A program made the position numbers and the translations under genes. Positions 22,561 to 33,989 of a DNA stretch of 64,000 bases are shown here, piece after piece. The notes beneath the pieces are model-generated. The model was not told where the DNA came from, ran no database searches, and saw only the letters and a program-made list of their open reading frames with translations. The DNA comes from Siphonodentalium dalli (lineage: Eukaryota > Mollusca > Scaphopoda > Gadilida > Siphonodentaliidae). The DNA lies in contig CP136068.1 of NCBI GenBank assembly GCA_032622095.1, positions 125,493,989-125,557,988 of the forward strand. Reading direction: 5' to 3'. Every line of letters begins with the position of its first letter. The first letter of the stretch is position 1.

Positions 22561-22809
22561 GAGCTATCTGGATTAAAGTTAACATAGGCATTATACCAAC
22601 ATTTTACAGAATTGTGGTTTTGAATGTTTTCTGCAAATAACTTTTCCGTCCGTCGTTCAGAATAGCCAGATTGCGTGCTTTATCTTGACAGCTTCTTTCT
22701 GCCCACCAGCATCGATCGCAATACAACATGACCCACTGACATAGCAACTAATCAGAGACTTAACAAGAGTTCTACTATCTGCTAATGTTGGCGAAATGAT
22801 TGATATTAA

Positions 22810-23053
22810 CCCTTTCATGACGGGAGCTGCATGATTGGTGCAGCATTAAAGACCCTGTGTCAGTGCATTTTCTTATATAATTATGCGAGTCTCCCACATG
22901 GAGTCAATACATTGGCTTACAAGGTCAATAATTTAGTCAATGCATTGTCTTAATGTATATATGTGAGTCTCTCTATGTGAAATTCGCATATATAAGGGAC
23001 GTCGTTGGCACAGTTTTTTTCTTAAATTTCATGAAGCTCCAGTCACGAAAGGG
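22810..23053. mobile_element. TTAA-flanked MITE, family 2 (piggyBac-like)
   Basis: TTAA at 22806-22809 and 23054-23057 flanks a 244-bp element. It begins CCCTTTCATGACGGGAGCT and ends AGCTCCAGTCACGAAAGGG. TTAA target sites and terminal CCC...GGG are the marks of piggyBac-type elements. The interior holds diverged forms of the CAGTGCATTCTCTTATATA palindrome seen in family 1. No coding capacity. Confidence 0.8.
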
Positions 23054-23057
23054 TTAA

Positions 23058-23880
23058 GCGTGATTTAAAGGGTTTATTGGCCAGGTGTTTATTGTATTGT
23101 TATCATTATTTTGTATTTGACTATACAAACACATGTCATGAACAATAAATTATATATCTATATATATATATATACATGCGTATAAACTCACTGAATGCAG
23201 CGGGTGTACCGAACATTTTGCCATCTGTACCAGGGTAGAAAGCACCAGCCAGTCGTATGGTACACTGCATACAGCAGGTATTCTCTATGAGGACAATCTT
23301 CGGCGACTGAAGTCACACCCGCTAATGTGCTAGTAAAAAGATAGAACAAACATTATGATACACATATCTTGCACAAGCACCCGCGCGGGTGCCACCCACG
23401 TCATTGGATTGCAACAGGGTTAGTTTGAGTTACAAATTTCATAAAAAGTCGAAAACTATTGACGGTAAGCATTGCTATCAATATGCTGACCTTCAGTCGG
23501 TTTGAACACCCACCAGAGTTCATAGTTGAACACGAATTGGCCAATTACTCATTTTGGTACAATCTCCTGTTCGGTGTTTAAAGTGTCCTACGTATGGCCA
23601 TGTCTAAGATAATTGCAAGGGGAAATAAATGACACGATATTCTGCTGCAGTCCATGGACACGCGAATTGCTCACGACCAAAGAAGTGGTGTTCAAAATGT
23701 CGCGGTGCACACTCAGTAACATATCGTTCATGCATTATTTGTTATTGATTACTCATTCCACAATGTAAGTTTATGATATGTGTGTGTGGTTTACATACTA
23801 GTGAGTTATTGAATACGTATTCCTGACTCCAAGTTGAAACATTTACTCTTGTGTGATTTCACTTGCACATAGCTTATTAT
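23058..23880. other. Noncoding with a short TA microsatellite
   Basis: A (TA)n run is at about 23155-23176. No gene-like feature was seen. Confidence 0.4.
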
Positions 23881-23889
23881 TCATCGCAC

Positions 23890-24512
23890 ATATATATATA
23901 AATATATATACAAAACCAAAATCGGATCCGACTCCATTAGTTTCCACACATAACCCACATCATCCTAATTTGGCCATAGTTGCAAAACAACTATTTCCCA
24001 TCCTAAAGAAAAGTGAAATAACGAATGCCGTAGTGAAATCAGATGATATTTAACTGAGCCAACGTCAGCCGAAAAACTTAAAAAAGATTCTGACAAAAGC
24101 AAGATTCACAACTGGTGGGAAACTAAATTTAGTTGATAAATGTGGCGACAAACGATGCAGGACATGCACCTATTGTCCATACCGGTGCAAACCTTACACT
24201 AAAAAATGGAATGAAAATTTATCCGATTATTTCTATTGACGGTGGGACAAGAAATTTAATTTACTGTATCGTCTGTCATGGATGTTCATAAAGTTACATC
24301 GGCGAAACGGGCAATACACTGAGAGAAAGAACGAGAATTCATAAGCAGCAAATTAAACAACCAGAATATCGAAATATTCCGCTCAGTGGACACTTGGATG
24401 AATACGGGGGTGGGAAATTTTCGAATTCCCGTTCCAAAAACTACTCAGAAATCAAAGAGAAGACTTTTATATGAAACATTTCAAGTATAAACTTAATGCA
24501 CTCAGGAAATGA
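23890..24512 (+). pseudogene. Penelope-like retroelement, 3' part with GIY-YIG endonuclease
   Basis: The frame at 23890-24053 (NPHHPNLAIVAKQLFPILKK) is followed after a stop by QPKNLKKILTKARF and CGDKRCRTCTYC, the linker and cysteine motif upstream of the endonuclease in Penelope-like elements. From 24246 comes NLIYCIVCHGCS, a TAA stop, then SYIGETGNTLRERTRIH. This is the GIY-YIG active site (here IYC...YIG) with its catalytic arginine. GHLDEYGGG follows, and after a frameshift FEFPFQKLLRNQRE and YKLNALRK end at the TGA of 24510-24512. Several stops and a frameshift make it a relic. The reverse transcriptase part is absent upstream, as in 5'-truncated copies. Noncoding tail sequence to about 24630 may belong to it. 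Confidence 0.8.
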
Positions 24513-24639
24513 CGTTTTCTCTAAATTGAGTTATTTCCCTTGACTCTATGACGTAACAATCATTATTGTCTTCTATATGTGACATTGCATTGAGAATTGA
24601 GATTGAAACGACGTTAAACCACATTATATCAGTCAGACA

Positions 24640-25540
24640 AAACAATAAGAGCCTGCTTTATTAAAACCATACATGACAGTCAATCGCGTAACCAATTATG
24701 ATGTAACTTCCAGCCATAAATGTATAAATCGATCTGATATGCGTTGCTTGTTCAGAACAAATTGTTGACACACCATCAGCCTTTTAGATTTAATTGCGAA
24801 TATACATCCATAGCATAGGAGTGATAACTCTATATTTGTTCAGACTCGGGCTTTGACAAGACAAGTGTTTGTACATTTTTGCAATGTTTTAAGACAAAAC
24901 AATTTTAAGCGACCACGCTGTTGGACTATATTACCAAAAGAAATAAGACTACGAAGAACACATACACACAATAGCACAACAACCAGCTCAAATAAAATGT
25001 AAAGCATCATTGTGGTTTGATTTCCGAAATTACTCTCCTTTTTGTTAGGTTACGTTCTTACGTGTACACAGTACATTGTCAAGTTTGAACGACAGTTTTC
25101 TCATAAAAAAAACATATGGTACCATAATATAAACGGCAAAATTCATATAAAATGCATACTTACCAAAGCTAACGACATGTGCAGTAATGTTTCGATAGTT
25201 CCACATGTAACGGTGTTACTGATAATTGAATGTTATTTACGTGCAAATGTCGGTAGCACCTCTACAGGTGGAACTACTTAGTTTTTACTTAGCATGTATT
25301 ATTTAGCTGTGGCACAGACGCAGTTTATAAGTATGTTCGTATTCGGTTTCTGGCACAGTGCAGCTATCTATGCCGAAATGCACGCAAAATAATGCTTGGG
25401 AAATTTGCGAGTGTACGAACGCACCCTTATTTACCGATCCGCATCTGCATTTAAAATTGGGCGATAGATATGTTACATAATATTGTTTGAACATATGTAT
25501 TACCAATAAGTATAGTACAACACAAATTGGCAATTGCATT
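24640..25540. other. Noncoding, nothing recognised
   Basis: AT-rich. Open frames at 25042-25281 and 25303-25539 carry no motif I know. Confidence 0.35.
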
Positions 25541-25670
25541 GGGGGGGGGGCTATTCCGAAGGTTCTTTACTCCGAAGATTCGCTATTCCGAAGGTTTTTG
25601 TTATTTTAAAAGTTAATTCTATATTCTAAAGTATTGAGAGGATTCTTTATCACGAAGACTCTTTTTGTGA
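25541..25670. repeat. Degenerate CTATTCCGAAGGTT minisatellite beside a G-run
   Basis: After a run of about 10 G, the words CTATTCCGAAGGTTC, TTTACTCCGAAGATTCG and CTATTCCGAAGGTTT recur with decay. It is the inverse of the cleaner 16-bp array at 30891-31026. Confidence 0.7.
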
Positions 25671-25711
25671 AGGAAATAACTTAAAACAATAAATGTGATT
25701 TTTGTTTTCGC

Positions 25712-25842
25712 GGGTTTCCATGAGATTTAATGTCATTACGTATGACGTTATTTCGCAATACATATTCACGTCACGTAGTCCACATAATTGCTATGTTTCC
25801 ATACGATTTAATGTCATTGGGTATGACGTTATATCTCAATAA
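25712..25842 (+). repeat. Tandem duplication, about 80 bp
   Basis: TTTCCATGAGATTTAATGTC...GTATGACGTTAT near 25716 recurs near 25796 (TTTCCATACGATTTAATGTC...GTATGACGTTAT). Confidence 0.7.
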
Positions 25843-26700
25843 TATTGGAGCAAGAATTGGTAGAGGATAGCTGCTATCCGTGATTAGGCGATACTTCTGC
25901 GCATGACTCGCCGGAAGTTATAACACCATAGAAACGAGAAAGCGTCATGCTCAATATACGTACTTGACTACTTTGCGTACATTTTTGTTACGTTACCTTG
26001 CGTTTTACAAATTTACATTTTAGGCAGTTTTGGAAATTTAGAAACGCTAAAACGGCATTATTGCACTTAAATGAAAAAGTATATAATATCATAGAGTTGT
26101 GCGCTGTTTCGAGATATATGAATCATGATTCGATTGTCGATTCTGAACGTTTTCATCACACAGTTCGAACTTCTGTGTCAGACTCGGAGGCAATTTTGGC
26201 CAAGTCCATACCAATTACCATTGTTATAATTTTATTTTTGAATATAATTTTCTTCTTAATCACAGATGCGCATATTAATATATTTTTTCTCCATCTAATG
26301 TTGTAATAATTACATTACTAAAACACTGAAAAAACCGCCCAGTTTCAAGTTGCTGTAGTATTTTAAATAATTAACCATAAGATATGGTATTTGGCTCATT
26401 GAATCATTAATAATTAATTCTGCAAAATTGAGGCAAACACGTATTTGAAGGCATACAATTCGAAAAATACTTAACGAAAATGGGAACGGTTTTCAGTTCT
26501 GGATTCAGCAAATTGAGTTTGACAAAATAGGCATGATATTTGTATGACATATGAATTTTATTTTTTTATACACATCCATGAATATCCATAAATTGATGAT
26601 TTCAGCAAATTTTCCCAAAATTTTATCACAAAATTCACCTATTTTCTTTTTTTTCGATTTTGCTGATATTGAGTTTGTTGTTTATGGAGGGTTTCTGTAT

Positions 26701-27300
26701 TGGAGGCCCTTTACACATTTATTATTTATTTACGCTCAAGCACAAATATTTGCGCTTAAACGCAAATAACCTCTAACATAAATAAAAATAAATATGCATT
26801 GATCCCCGCTGAATTAATTTTAAATGGCACAGGCCTAAACACATCACTAAAGTTTATATTTCCCCACCATATGAGGGGAAACAATCCCCAAGTAACCCCA
26901 AGATCTGTTTTATGACCATGGAAATGGTATAGATCTGTGCAGGATATGTCCCTTTAATAAAACATACTTGAGCTCTGGGAGTGAGGCACCAATTCTTGGG
27001 ACACCAGGGACAGAGATGCTGATATGCATATGGATTTATTTTTCTTCAACTTTCCAGTCTGTATGGGGCTACTACTATATGGGCCCATGATAATATAATA
27101 TGAGATGGACTCAATCATTCACATCAGAGGGATGTAATGGGGGTGCTAGGTATTTGCGCTTAAGCGCAAATAAATTGATAGACACATATTTGCGCTTAAG
27201 CGCAAATGATTTGTGCTTAAGCGTAAATGATTTACTACACTTAAGCACAAATATTTGCGCTTAAGCGCAAATAAATAATAAATGTGAAAAGGGCCTCCCA
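26701..27300. mobile_element. TA-flanked MITE with GCGCTTAAGCGC arrays, copy A
   Basis: TA at 26699-26700 and 27301-27302 flanks a 600-bp element. It begins TGGAGGCCCTTTACACAT and ends ATGTGAAAAGGGCCTCCCA. Subterminal arrays of the palindrome TTTGCGCTTAAGCGCAAA lie at both ends (about 26735-26768 and 27151-27272). The core carries GGGCCCATGATAATATAATA. The target site fits a Tc1/mariner-type or other TA-specific transposase. No coding capacity. Confidence 0.85.
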
Positions 27301-27550
27301 TATTTATGTGCCGGTACTTATTTCAGCAAAAACAAATTATGTTGCAATTAGTTACGGGCTTGGAATATTTTCTCATAAATGCACTGGAGTCTGGACTAGT
27401 GACGTGAATTAAGCGAATGAGACAAGCAGTTCACAAATCAAAATCAGTTGGCGATATCTGGCTAGCAAGGGGATATTGCTGAGCTATTTAATTTTGATTA
27501 TTATTTAATATATTAATAAATAATTGTTTATTAATTTTACTTGTTGCTTA

Positions 27551-28383
27551 TGGGAGGCCCTTTTCACATTTATTATTTATATTTGTGCTTAAGTGTAAAT
27601 CATAAATGCGCAAATCATTTACTCTTAGGCGCAAATATGTGGCTATCAATTTATTTGCGCTTTAGCGCAAATCATTTGCGCTTAAGCGCATATACCTAAC
27701 ACTCCCTTACATCCCTCTGATGTGAATGATTGAGTCCATCTCATATTATATTATAATGGGCCCATAGTAGTAGCCCCATAGAGACTGGAAAGTTGAAGAA
27801 AAAACAATCCATATGCATATCAGCATCTCTGTCCCTGGTGTCCCAAAAATTGGTGCCTCACTACCAGAGCTCAAGTATATTTTATTAAAGGGACATCTCC
27901 TGCACAGATATATACCATTTCCATGGCCATAAATAGGGAATTAGGGGTTACTGGGGTTTGCTTCCCTCATATGGTGTACTTATTTACTTGAAATAGGGGA
28001 AAAAACCCTATTTTCATAATATCAGCATCCCTGTCCCCAAGAATGTGTGTCTCCATCCCAGAGATATAGTATATTTTATAAAAGAGACATATCCTGCACA
28101 TATCTATACCATTTCCATGGTCATACAACATAGGTTACTGGGGATTGTTTCCCACATATGGTGGGGCTATATAAACTTTAGTGATGTGTTTAGGCCTGTG
28201 CCATTTAAAATTAATTCAGGGGGATCAATGCATATTAATTTAATTTTGGGTTTAAGCGCAAATGATTTCTGCTTAAGCGCAAATGATTTCCGCTTAAGCG
28301 CAAATATGATCTATTTGCGCTTAAGTGCAAATGATTTGAGCTTAAGCGTAAAAATAAATAATAAATGTGAAAAGGGCCTCCCA
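27551..28383. mobile_element. TA-flanked MITE, copy B, inverted and internally duplicated
   Basis: It begins TGGGAGGCCCTTTTCACAT and ends ATGTGAAAAGGGCCTCCCA, with TA on each side. The core is the reverse complement of copy A. A second pass of part of the core (about 28020-28200, from AATATCAGCATCCCTGTCCC to the GGCCTGTGCCATT end) makes it longer, 833 bp. Palindrome arrays lie at both ends. Confidence 0.85.
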
Positions 28384-28442
28384 TAGTTGCTGGTATTTAT
28401 TCTCCAATATCAGTTAGATGGCTCAACAATGGTTGTTTCATA

Positions 28443-28486
28443 TGGGAGGCCCTTTCACATTTATTATTTATTTACGCTTAAGCGCC
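28443..28486. mobile_element. Solo end of the same MITE family, copy C
   Basis: TGGGAGGCCCTTTCACATT, ATTATTTATT and one CGCTTAAGCGC, then unrelated sequence. Only the terminal 44 bp remain. Confidence 0.8.
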
Positions 28487-28789
28487 CGTAACAAACTGTT
28501 CCACAAGCCAGAAGATTTTCAAACTTGAAGAGCCAAATGTCAACACAATGAAACATTGTTTACATCGATTATAGTTTCATACTATTTTTAAGTTAATATT
28601 GAATTGATGAAGGAATGGAGCTACGAATGAGTGACTCCATAATATTAGTAATTGACTGGCAAATTAATTGCACAAAGCTTTCAAACTTTGTATAATATGT
28701 AACCGCGTACAGAGAATGTCAGAATGAGGCATCTTTGTTGAAGACTTATAATCAGTTTGTCCATATTCTGCCAAGATAAATTATATTAA

Positions 28790-29055
28790 CCCGTTTGTAG
28801 AATTAAAGATCCTGTGACAGTGCATTCTCTTATATATGAGTCTCACATAGGGAGCCCTGCATATATAAGAGAATACACTTGTTTACAAGGTCGAGGTAAA
28901 TATTGTTAGGCCAATGTATTCTCTCATATATGTGAGGATCCCTATGGGAGACTCATATATAAGAGAATGCACTGGCACATGATCTTTATATAAGTAAGAG
29001 AATGCATTGGCACAGGGTTTACACAAAATTTCAAGAAGCCCCAGTCATGGAAGGG
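28790..29055. mobile_element. TTAA-flanked MITE, family 2 (piggyBac-like)
   Basis: TTAA at 28786-28789 and 29056-29059. The right end AGTCATGGAAGGG matches the family, while the left end (CCCGTTTGTAG) is shortened. The interior has four CATTCTCTTATATA-type half-palindromes, one more than the copy at 22810. Confidence 0.75.
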
Positions 29056-29059
29056 TTAA

Positions 29060-29990
29060 TTATAAGTGGCCATATTGGCTCAATATTGGGAATATAATAA
29101 CACATTATGACTATGTTCATGACTGAACTAGATTTATTGTAGAATATTTGGCTAATAACAGCCTAGAGCTATGTGTTAATAAAATACTTGAATACACCTT
29201 CCACGTTAGGTTGTTTATTTTATACCACATGACATACTACTTGGAAACAGTCATTTTAAATTTACTAGTGCCAGTACTACTACTAGGCAGTAGGGGTAGT
29301 AACTGTAAATTCCACAGTTGTAGTTGGTACATTTTCATTCTGTTGCTATACAGTACACACTGTTGAGACTTGAGTGTTTTTGTTGTGTTCCAGTAGTCAC
29401 TTGCATAAATTTGACAACATTATAATATTATAATATAATCATAATGTCATTATTAGATCACTTCAGACACTTGTGTTGTGGTTTTTTCTTGTGAGAATGT
29501 TCGCTGGTGTATAATCAGTCTGTGTCTAAGGTGTCACAGTGTTTACTCTCCGAGGTTGCTCAATTTCTCTCGTTGAGACCCGAGTGTTGCCGCTAACAAA
29601 ATTCAATAAAAAATGTCAACAACAATGTGAATGTCAACATCACGATTCACGGTCATCGTCACTGTCACCCGAACTTCAATTTAAGTCGAGTTTTTAACCA
29701 GTTTATCAGCCAATAGTCGTTGAAATCATATGGAAGGATGTAACGTTCCCACTCAATACCACATTCAATTTCGGTAAACTCCGATAATCGTATTCAAATG
29801 CGTGTTCTAATCAATTAAGTTCGAATTCAGCCAAATGAAAAACTTTGTTCGCGTCATTTTATTAAGTTCAGAAAATTGCATATAGCGCATGCGCGAAACG
29901 TAAACAGAAAAGCCGGTGGGAGTTCGGACTGTTAGAAGGAAGTTCGACCTATTGACAAAATACAGATCAAACTTCCCGTGACGTCACAAC
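29060..29990. other. Noncoding, nothing recognised
   Basis: The open frame at 29148-29366 is hydrophobic but without a family motif. Confidence 0.35.
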
Positions 29991-30029
29991 ACCTAATCAC
30001 GGATAGCAGCTATCCTCTACCCAAGAATA

Positions 30030-30890
30030 CGCCAGCTAAAGGCGGATTATAACAGTGGGGCTATAACGCTTAATGAATACTGGTGCCCCATAACATACTG
30101 TGTAGCAGAATATCGCTGAATAGACGGGTATGAGATGAACCTAACTGCATTTTGACTTTGTATTGACTTTGAATGCCCACTTAATTTTCGAGTCACCGAT
30201 TATTTTGCCATAAAATATTATTATAATACTATAATTCATCACCATTTGAAATGTCTGTATCTCAGAAAATTCTCAAAGAGATATAGAAAACAGCTGAAAT
30301 CATAAAAAGATTCCCCCGTTATGGCTCTCAGAATGCAACATAATTCAAACTAAAAATATACTTTCAATAGAAGGGGAATAACTATATCTTTAAAATATAG
30401 AGTTATTCCCACTCCATTGAAAATAATACACCTTTGCTTAACAAAACCAGATGAAACTTAGGTACAAAAACACGTCGGTAACTCAACAAAAACAACATAT
30501 TCACAGTTTATTACACCGGTAAGATGATAATACAATATTAGGGAGCTTCCTATTTCAAATGATATATACTATGGCATATATTAGATATATGTGATCTGGG
30601 GGGGGGGTAGACAATTAAGTGGGCCTATAATGTTGATGTTTCTTTCAAATACAGATTGCCAGTTCGGACAGACTGTATCTCTTACATGTAGTTTATTTCA
30701 GTCATGCAGCGATGGTGTTTTCAACTCTCCATAATAAACGACAAACTGATACTGTCTTCTTGCTATTAATAACGGACATTTGGGACAATTTGGGAATTAG
30801 AATGAGGTGTATAAATGTACTATATGTGAATACTAGCATAACAGTATTTTTCATTCCTCGTGGGGGGGGGGGGGTAAATACGCCCAGAAT
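30030..30890. other. Noncoding with G-runs
   Basis: Poly-G runs at about 30599-30608 and 30862-30874. A short hairpin near 30365-30425 (TTCAATAG...GGGGAATAACTATA against TATAGAGTTATTCCC...CATTGAA). Confidence 0.4.
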
Positions 30891-31026
30891 AGAAAACCTT
30901 CGGAATAGCGAACCTTCGGAATAGCGAACATTCGGAATAATGAACTTTCGGAATAGGGAACCTTCGGAATAATGAACCATCGGAATAGCAAATCTTCTGA
31001 ATAACGAACCTTCGGAATAGAGAACC
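30891..31026. repeat. 16-bp minisatellite, about 8 copies
   Basis: The unit is TTCGGAATAGCGAACC, with single-base variants. Each unit junction gives GAACCTTCGGAA. The minus-strand open frames across it (YSEGSLFRRF repeats) are translations of the repeat. The inverse, more decayed array is at 25541-25670. Confidence 0.9.
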
Positions 31027-32468
31027 CTACCCACACAGACCGATACTAAGTAGGGTTGTCAACACAATAGGTATTCATACTGTATAACATATTTGCAAGT
31101 GTACATTATATATCATTGTATACAAGTTGTAGATAATGTTTGGACTCACCACCCCGCGCATTCTTCACAAGAAAACCATAGTCAGAAATGGTAACGCTCA
31201 AGATCATGTATTATATACCCATGATTGTAATTATAGAATACAAGCAGGGCGACCCGGCGTTGCCCAGGTTAAAGTGATGTGAAACCCTCTGTATATTATG
31301 GATATATGGTGGGAATTGAGGACTCTTTTGTTCGAAGAGTTACACATATTCTCATTAATTATATATCGAAATAGCATCACAAAACATGTTCTTACATACG
31401 GAATATAAGTAGTAGCTCACCTTATCCACCCCCGTGTACGTGGTACGGCCAAAGCCGAGGATACGGCCAAAGCCGAGGAAATGGGAAAGTCATTTTCACG
31501 TATATGATATGTGGATATGTTTGTTTCTCATTGTACAACAGACATCGAGCATCGTACGTGTATGACCACACGAAGCAGAAGTATTTATCCACCAGTTGTC
31601 AATCAGTTTTCCCAGATCAGACCATTAATTTTTTTTTTTTGGCGAATTTTTTCAATGGTGTTTTTGCTTTTGCTCAATCAATTTCATATGTTTTGACAGA
31701 ATTTAAAAAATCCATGTCGTTCTCAATATCCGCGCGATATGAAGGGACCACTGTCGGTCCAGAAAGATCTGAAAGGCACAGATGAAGATCCGACCAAACG
31801 CCGAGTTTCTGTGCAGTAAATATACGTATTACTTAAGGAGTTCTGGTGAGTTTTCGAATGTTTATGTTTATCTGAGACTGATCAATTGGACTGCGAATGA
31901 CATCGAAAATATGAATCCATAAGATATTCGAAATATTATGTGCATATATATTATGAATATGTTTCAATTGAAATTAATTGAACATCCATCTCAGCATTCA
32001 GATTTGCGATCTCAAGAACGTGAATGAATGATAACGCGATGCCTTGATCACACGCACGTGAATGCTGCCGTTCGCATGCATGCAGCTAATCAGATATTCG
32101 TTTAGTATTAACATGCTTGGAGTTTGTATATATACCACACATGCCGTACAGTTTTCTCTGTTGAATGGTTTGACAGAGGTTAATACCCCCACAACAAAAC
32201 AAATACTCTCCCTGAAGACAAATAAATGTATGATGCATGACACGTTATGCTCATCATCGGGTATCGTGAATGTTTGCACGAGTTGAGCTATAATCACAAC
32301 AATTATCTCTGTCTGTGAACAAAGCAAAAACAGCCAGTCCGCATATAATCACCGGGCACTGAAGGCTTAATTAAAGTATAATTAATCCCTTGATCGGTCA
32401 ATTCATCCGGTCCCTTATGTGTTGCGCGGATATTTTGTGGCATCTCGAATTTAGTATTATGAAACACC

Positions 32469-32809
32469 ATGTCTGAATCAGACGAGCCATTGGAAATTGT
32501 GCCTATAGAGGAAGCGTTAGGGAAAGCCAGATGCGACTTGTGCGGAAAATATTTTTCTACAAATTACAACCTAAAGCGGCATCTTAAAATACATGTTGGT
32601 GACGAATCCCCGAAATGTTCGGCGTGCACTCAGTTTTTTCAACAGAAGAAGAATTAACGAACCACAATCGCTCCAAGCATGCATATCACACCCTCTGTTC
32701 TGAGTGAGGACACACATTTAGGAGAAAGCGTGATTTGAATACACATGTCAGACGGAAACATTGTTCTAAAAAAGACCCCTTATTGCATCATCATTGCTCC
32801 GGGTAGTAC
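32469..32809 (+). pseudogene. Three-finger C2H2 zinc-finger fragment
   Basis: The start methionine at 32469 opens MSESDEPLEIVPIEEALGKA. Finger 1 is CDLCGKYFSTNYNLKRHLKIH (C2-12-3 spacing) and is intact. Finger 2 begins CSACTQFFQQ, then needs a frame change to give TEEELTNHNRSKH. Finger 3 reads CSE-stop-GHTFRRKRDLNTHVRRKH, with its second cysteine codon replaced by TGA. The stop at the end of that frame is near 32809. It was once a short DNA- or RNA-binding protein, or an exon of one. It sits wholly between the arms of the 3.3 kb inverted repeat, which suggests capture by that element. Confidence 0.7.
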
Positions 32810-33989
32810 TGCCCTGACAATACCAAGTACCATAAGTACCAATATATTTCAACATGTGCATAGCATTGAAATTGAAACCAACAACTCGTGATACAGTCGA
32901 AATAAACAAGGCCACGTGTTGCAAAGGTTGATTAATTGAACAGTGCATGCATACAGATCCACTGGCCAATCAACCTCGACGAATTTATGACGTTATTTGA
33001 TTAAACAATAATTAGATTGTTTTGAGTGACAACGTGTCACAGCGACTGCATGACTTGGTTGTCGGAAATAATATCAAACTTTTGCGGTCCTTTTAATTGT
33101 ACTGTCTACGTTGGCGACTCTCTTATGAAATAACGCGTGGCATTATGAGAAATAAATATTCCTATTAAGCCTATGCAGTTACCATATAACACGCTGGGCG
33201 TTGCAGAATTTGTTTTCAAACATTTCGGTAAAATCTGCAGACCATTAATCGAAACAAGAATCAATTCTGACCTCGTTAAACTAAGAATGATTACGTTAAC
33301 ATATTGAATCTACCAAAACAACAACACATGTATATACGATGAACCCATGTAATAGTTCCCAAAATGGTGGAGATTTATGCACAATTTCATTTAGATTGTT
33401 GTGTGCAAATCTTAGCGATATTACGTTTTTTCAAAATAAGTGAAAAAGTATAATTCTAGAACTTAACAAGGCGAAAACTAAATCTGCAAACAATACGAAT
33501 TGAAAGTCATCGTGACGCTGAACATCCATAACAATTTTGGTTAAAACCATAAACCAAACTCAGGACGGAGACCCTGATAAGATAAGATTCATTTCGGTTA
33601 AACATACATATCAATTACAGTACATGCAACCTATACGATAACATAATGAAGTCTTGTGTAAATATTATGCCCACTAAATATGTTGTCCTATAACAATCAT
33701 GGCAGTATACACATGTTCCACAGTGAAGTGTTTATTATAAATATAAATAACTTTGTTGTGTGTGTACATATATGTTCGGATGTTTAGTGTGTTAACATAG
33801 ATAGACTCGTTACAATTTTATCTGATGACTCTTAAAAATGCCAGAATTGCATAATTTGGAGCAATATACGATATATGTATATTCGATAAGATGGTTCGGT
33901 TTCATTGTCGCGTAACGGTCTACTCGAGTGGGAACGAGTCATACAGTCTGTACAATAAACATGATTATAACAAATCGTTGATACGCCGT
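32810..33989. other. Interior of the inverted-repeat element, noncoding
   Basis: No open frame of note. AT-rich. Confidence 0.4.

Larger units (their letters stand above)
25852..30028. repeat. Inverted pair of a 37-bp motif enclosing 4.2 kb
   Basis: Left 25852-25888 contains TAGAGGATAGCTGCTATCCG then TGATTAGG. Right 29992-30028 is its inverse (CCTAATCACGGATAGCAGC, then TATCCTCTACC). The inner GGATAGCTGCTATCC is itself palindromic. The two could be ends of one transposon or two copies of a dispersed repeat. The flanking minisatellites are also inverted with respect to each other, which favours a larger inverted arrangement. Confidence 0.5.

Noticed and set aside
22247-22576. 109-codon frame over the CCAACGTCG repeat
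   Set aside because: The open frame is produced by the GC-rich repeat and both strands are open, as expected for repeated sequence.
30702-31036. Minus-strand frames with repeated YSEGSLFRRF
   Set aside because: They are translations of a 16-bp minisatellite in successive frames, not a protein family.
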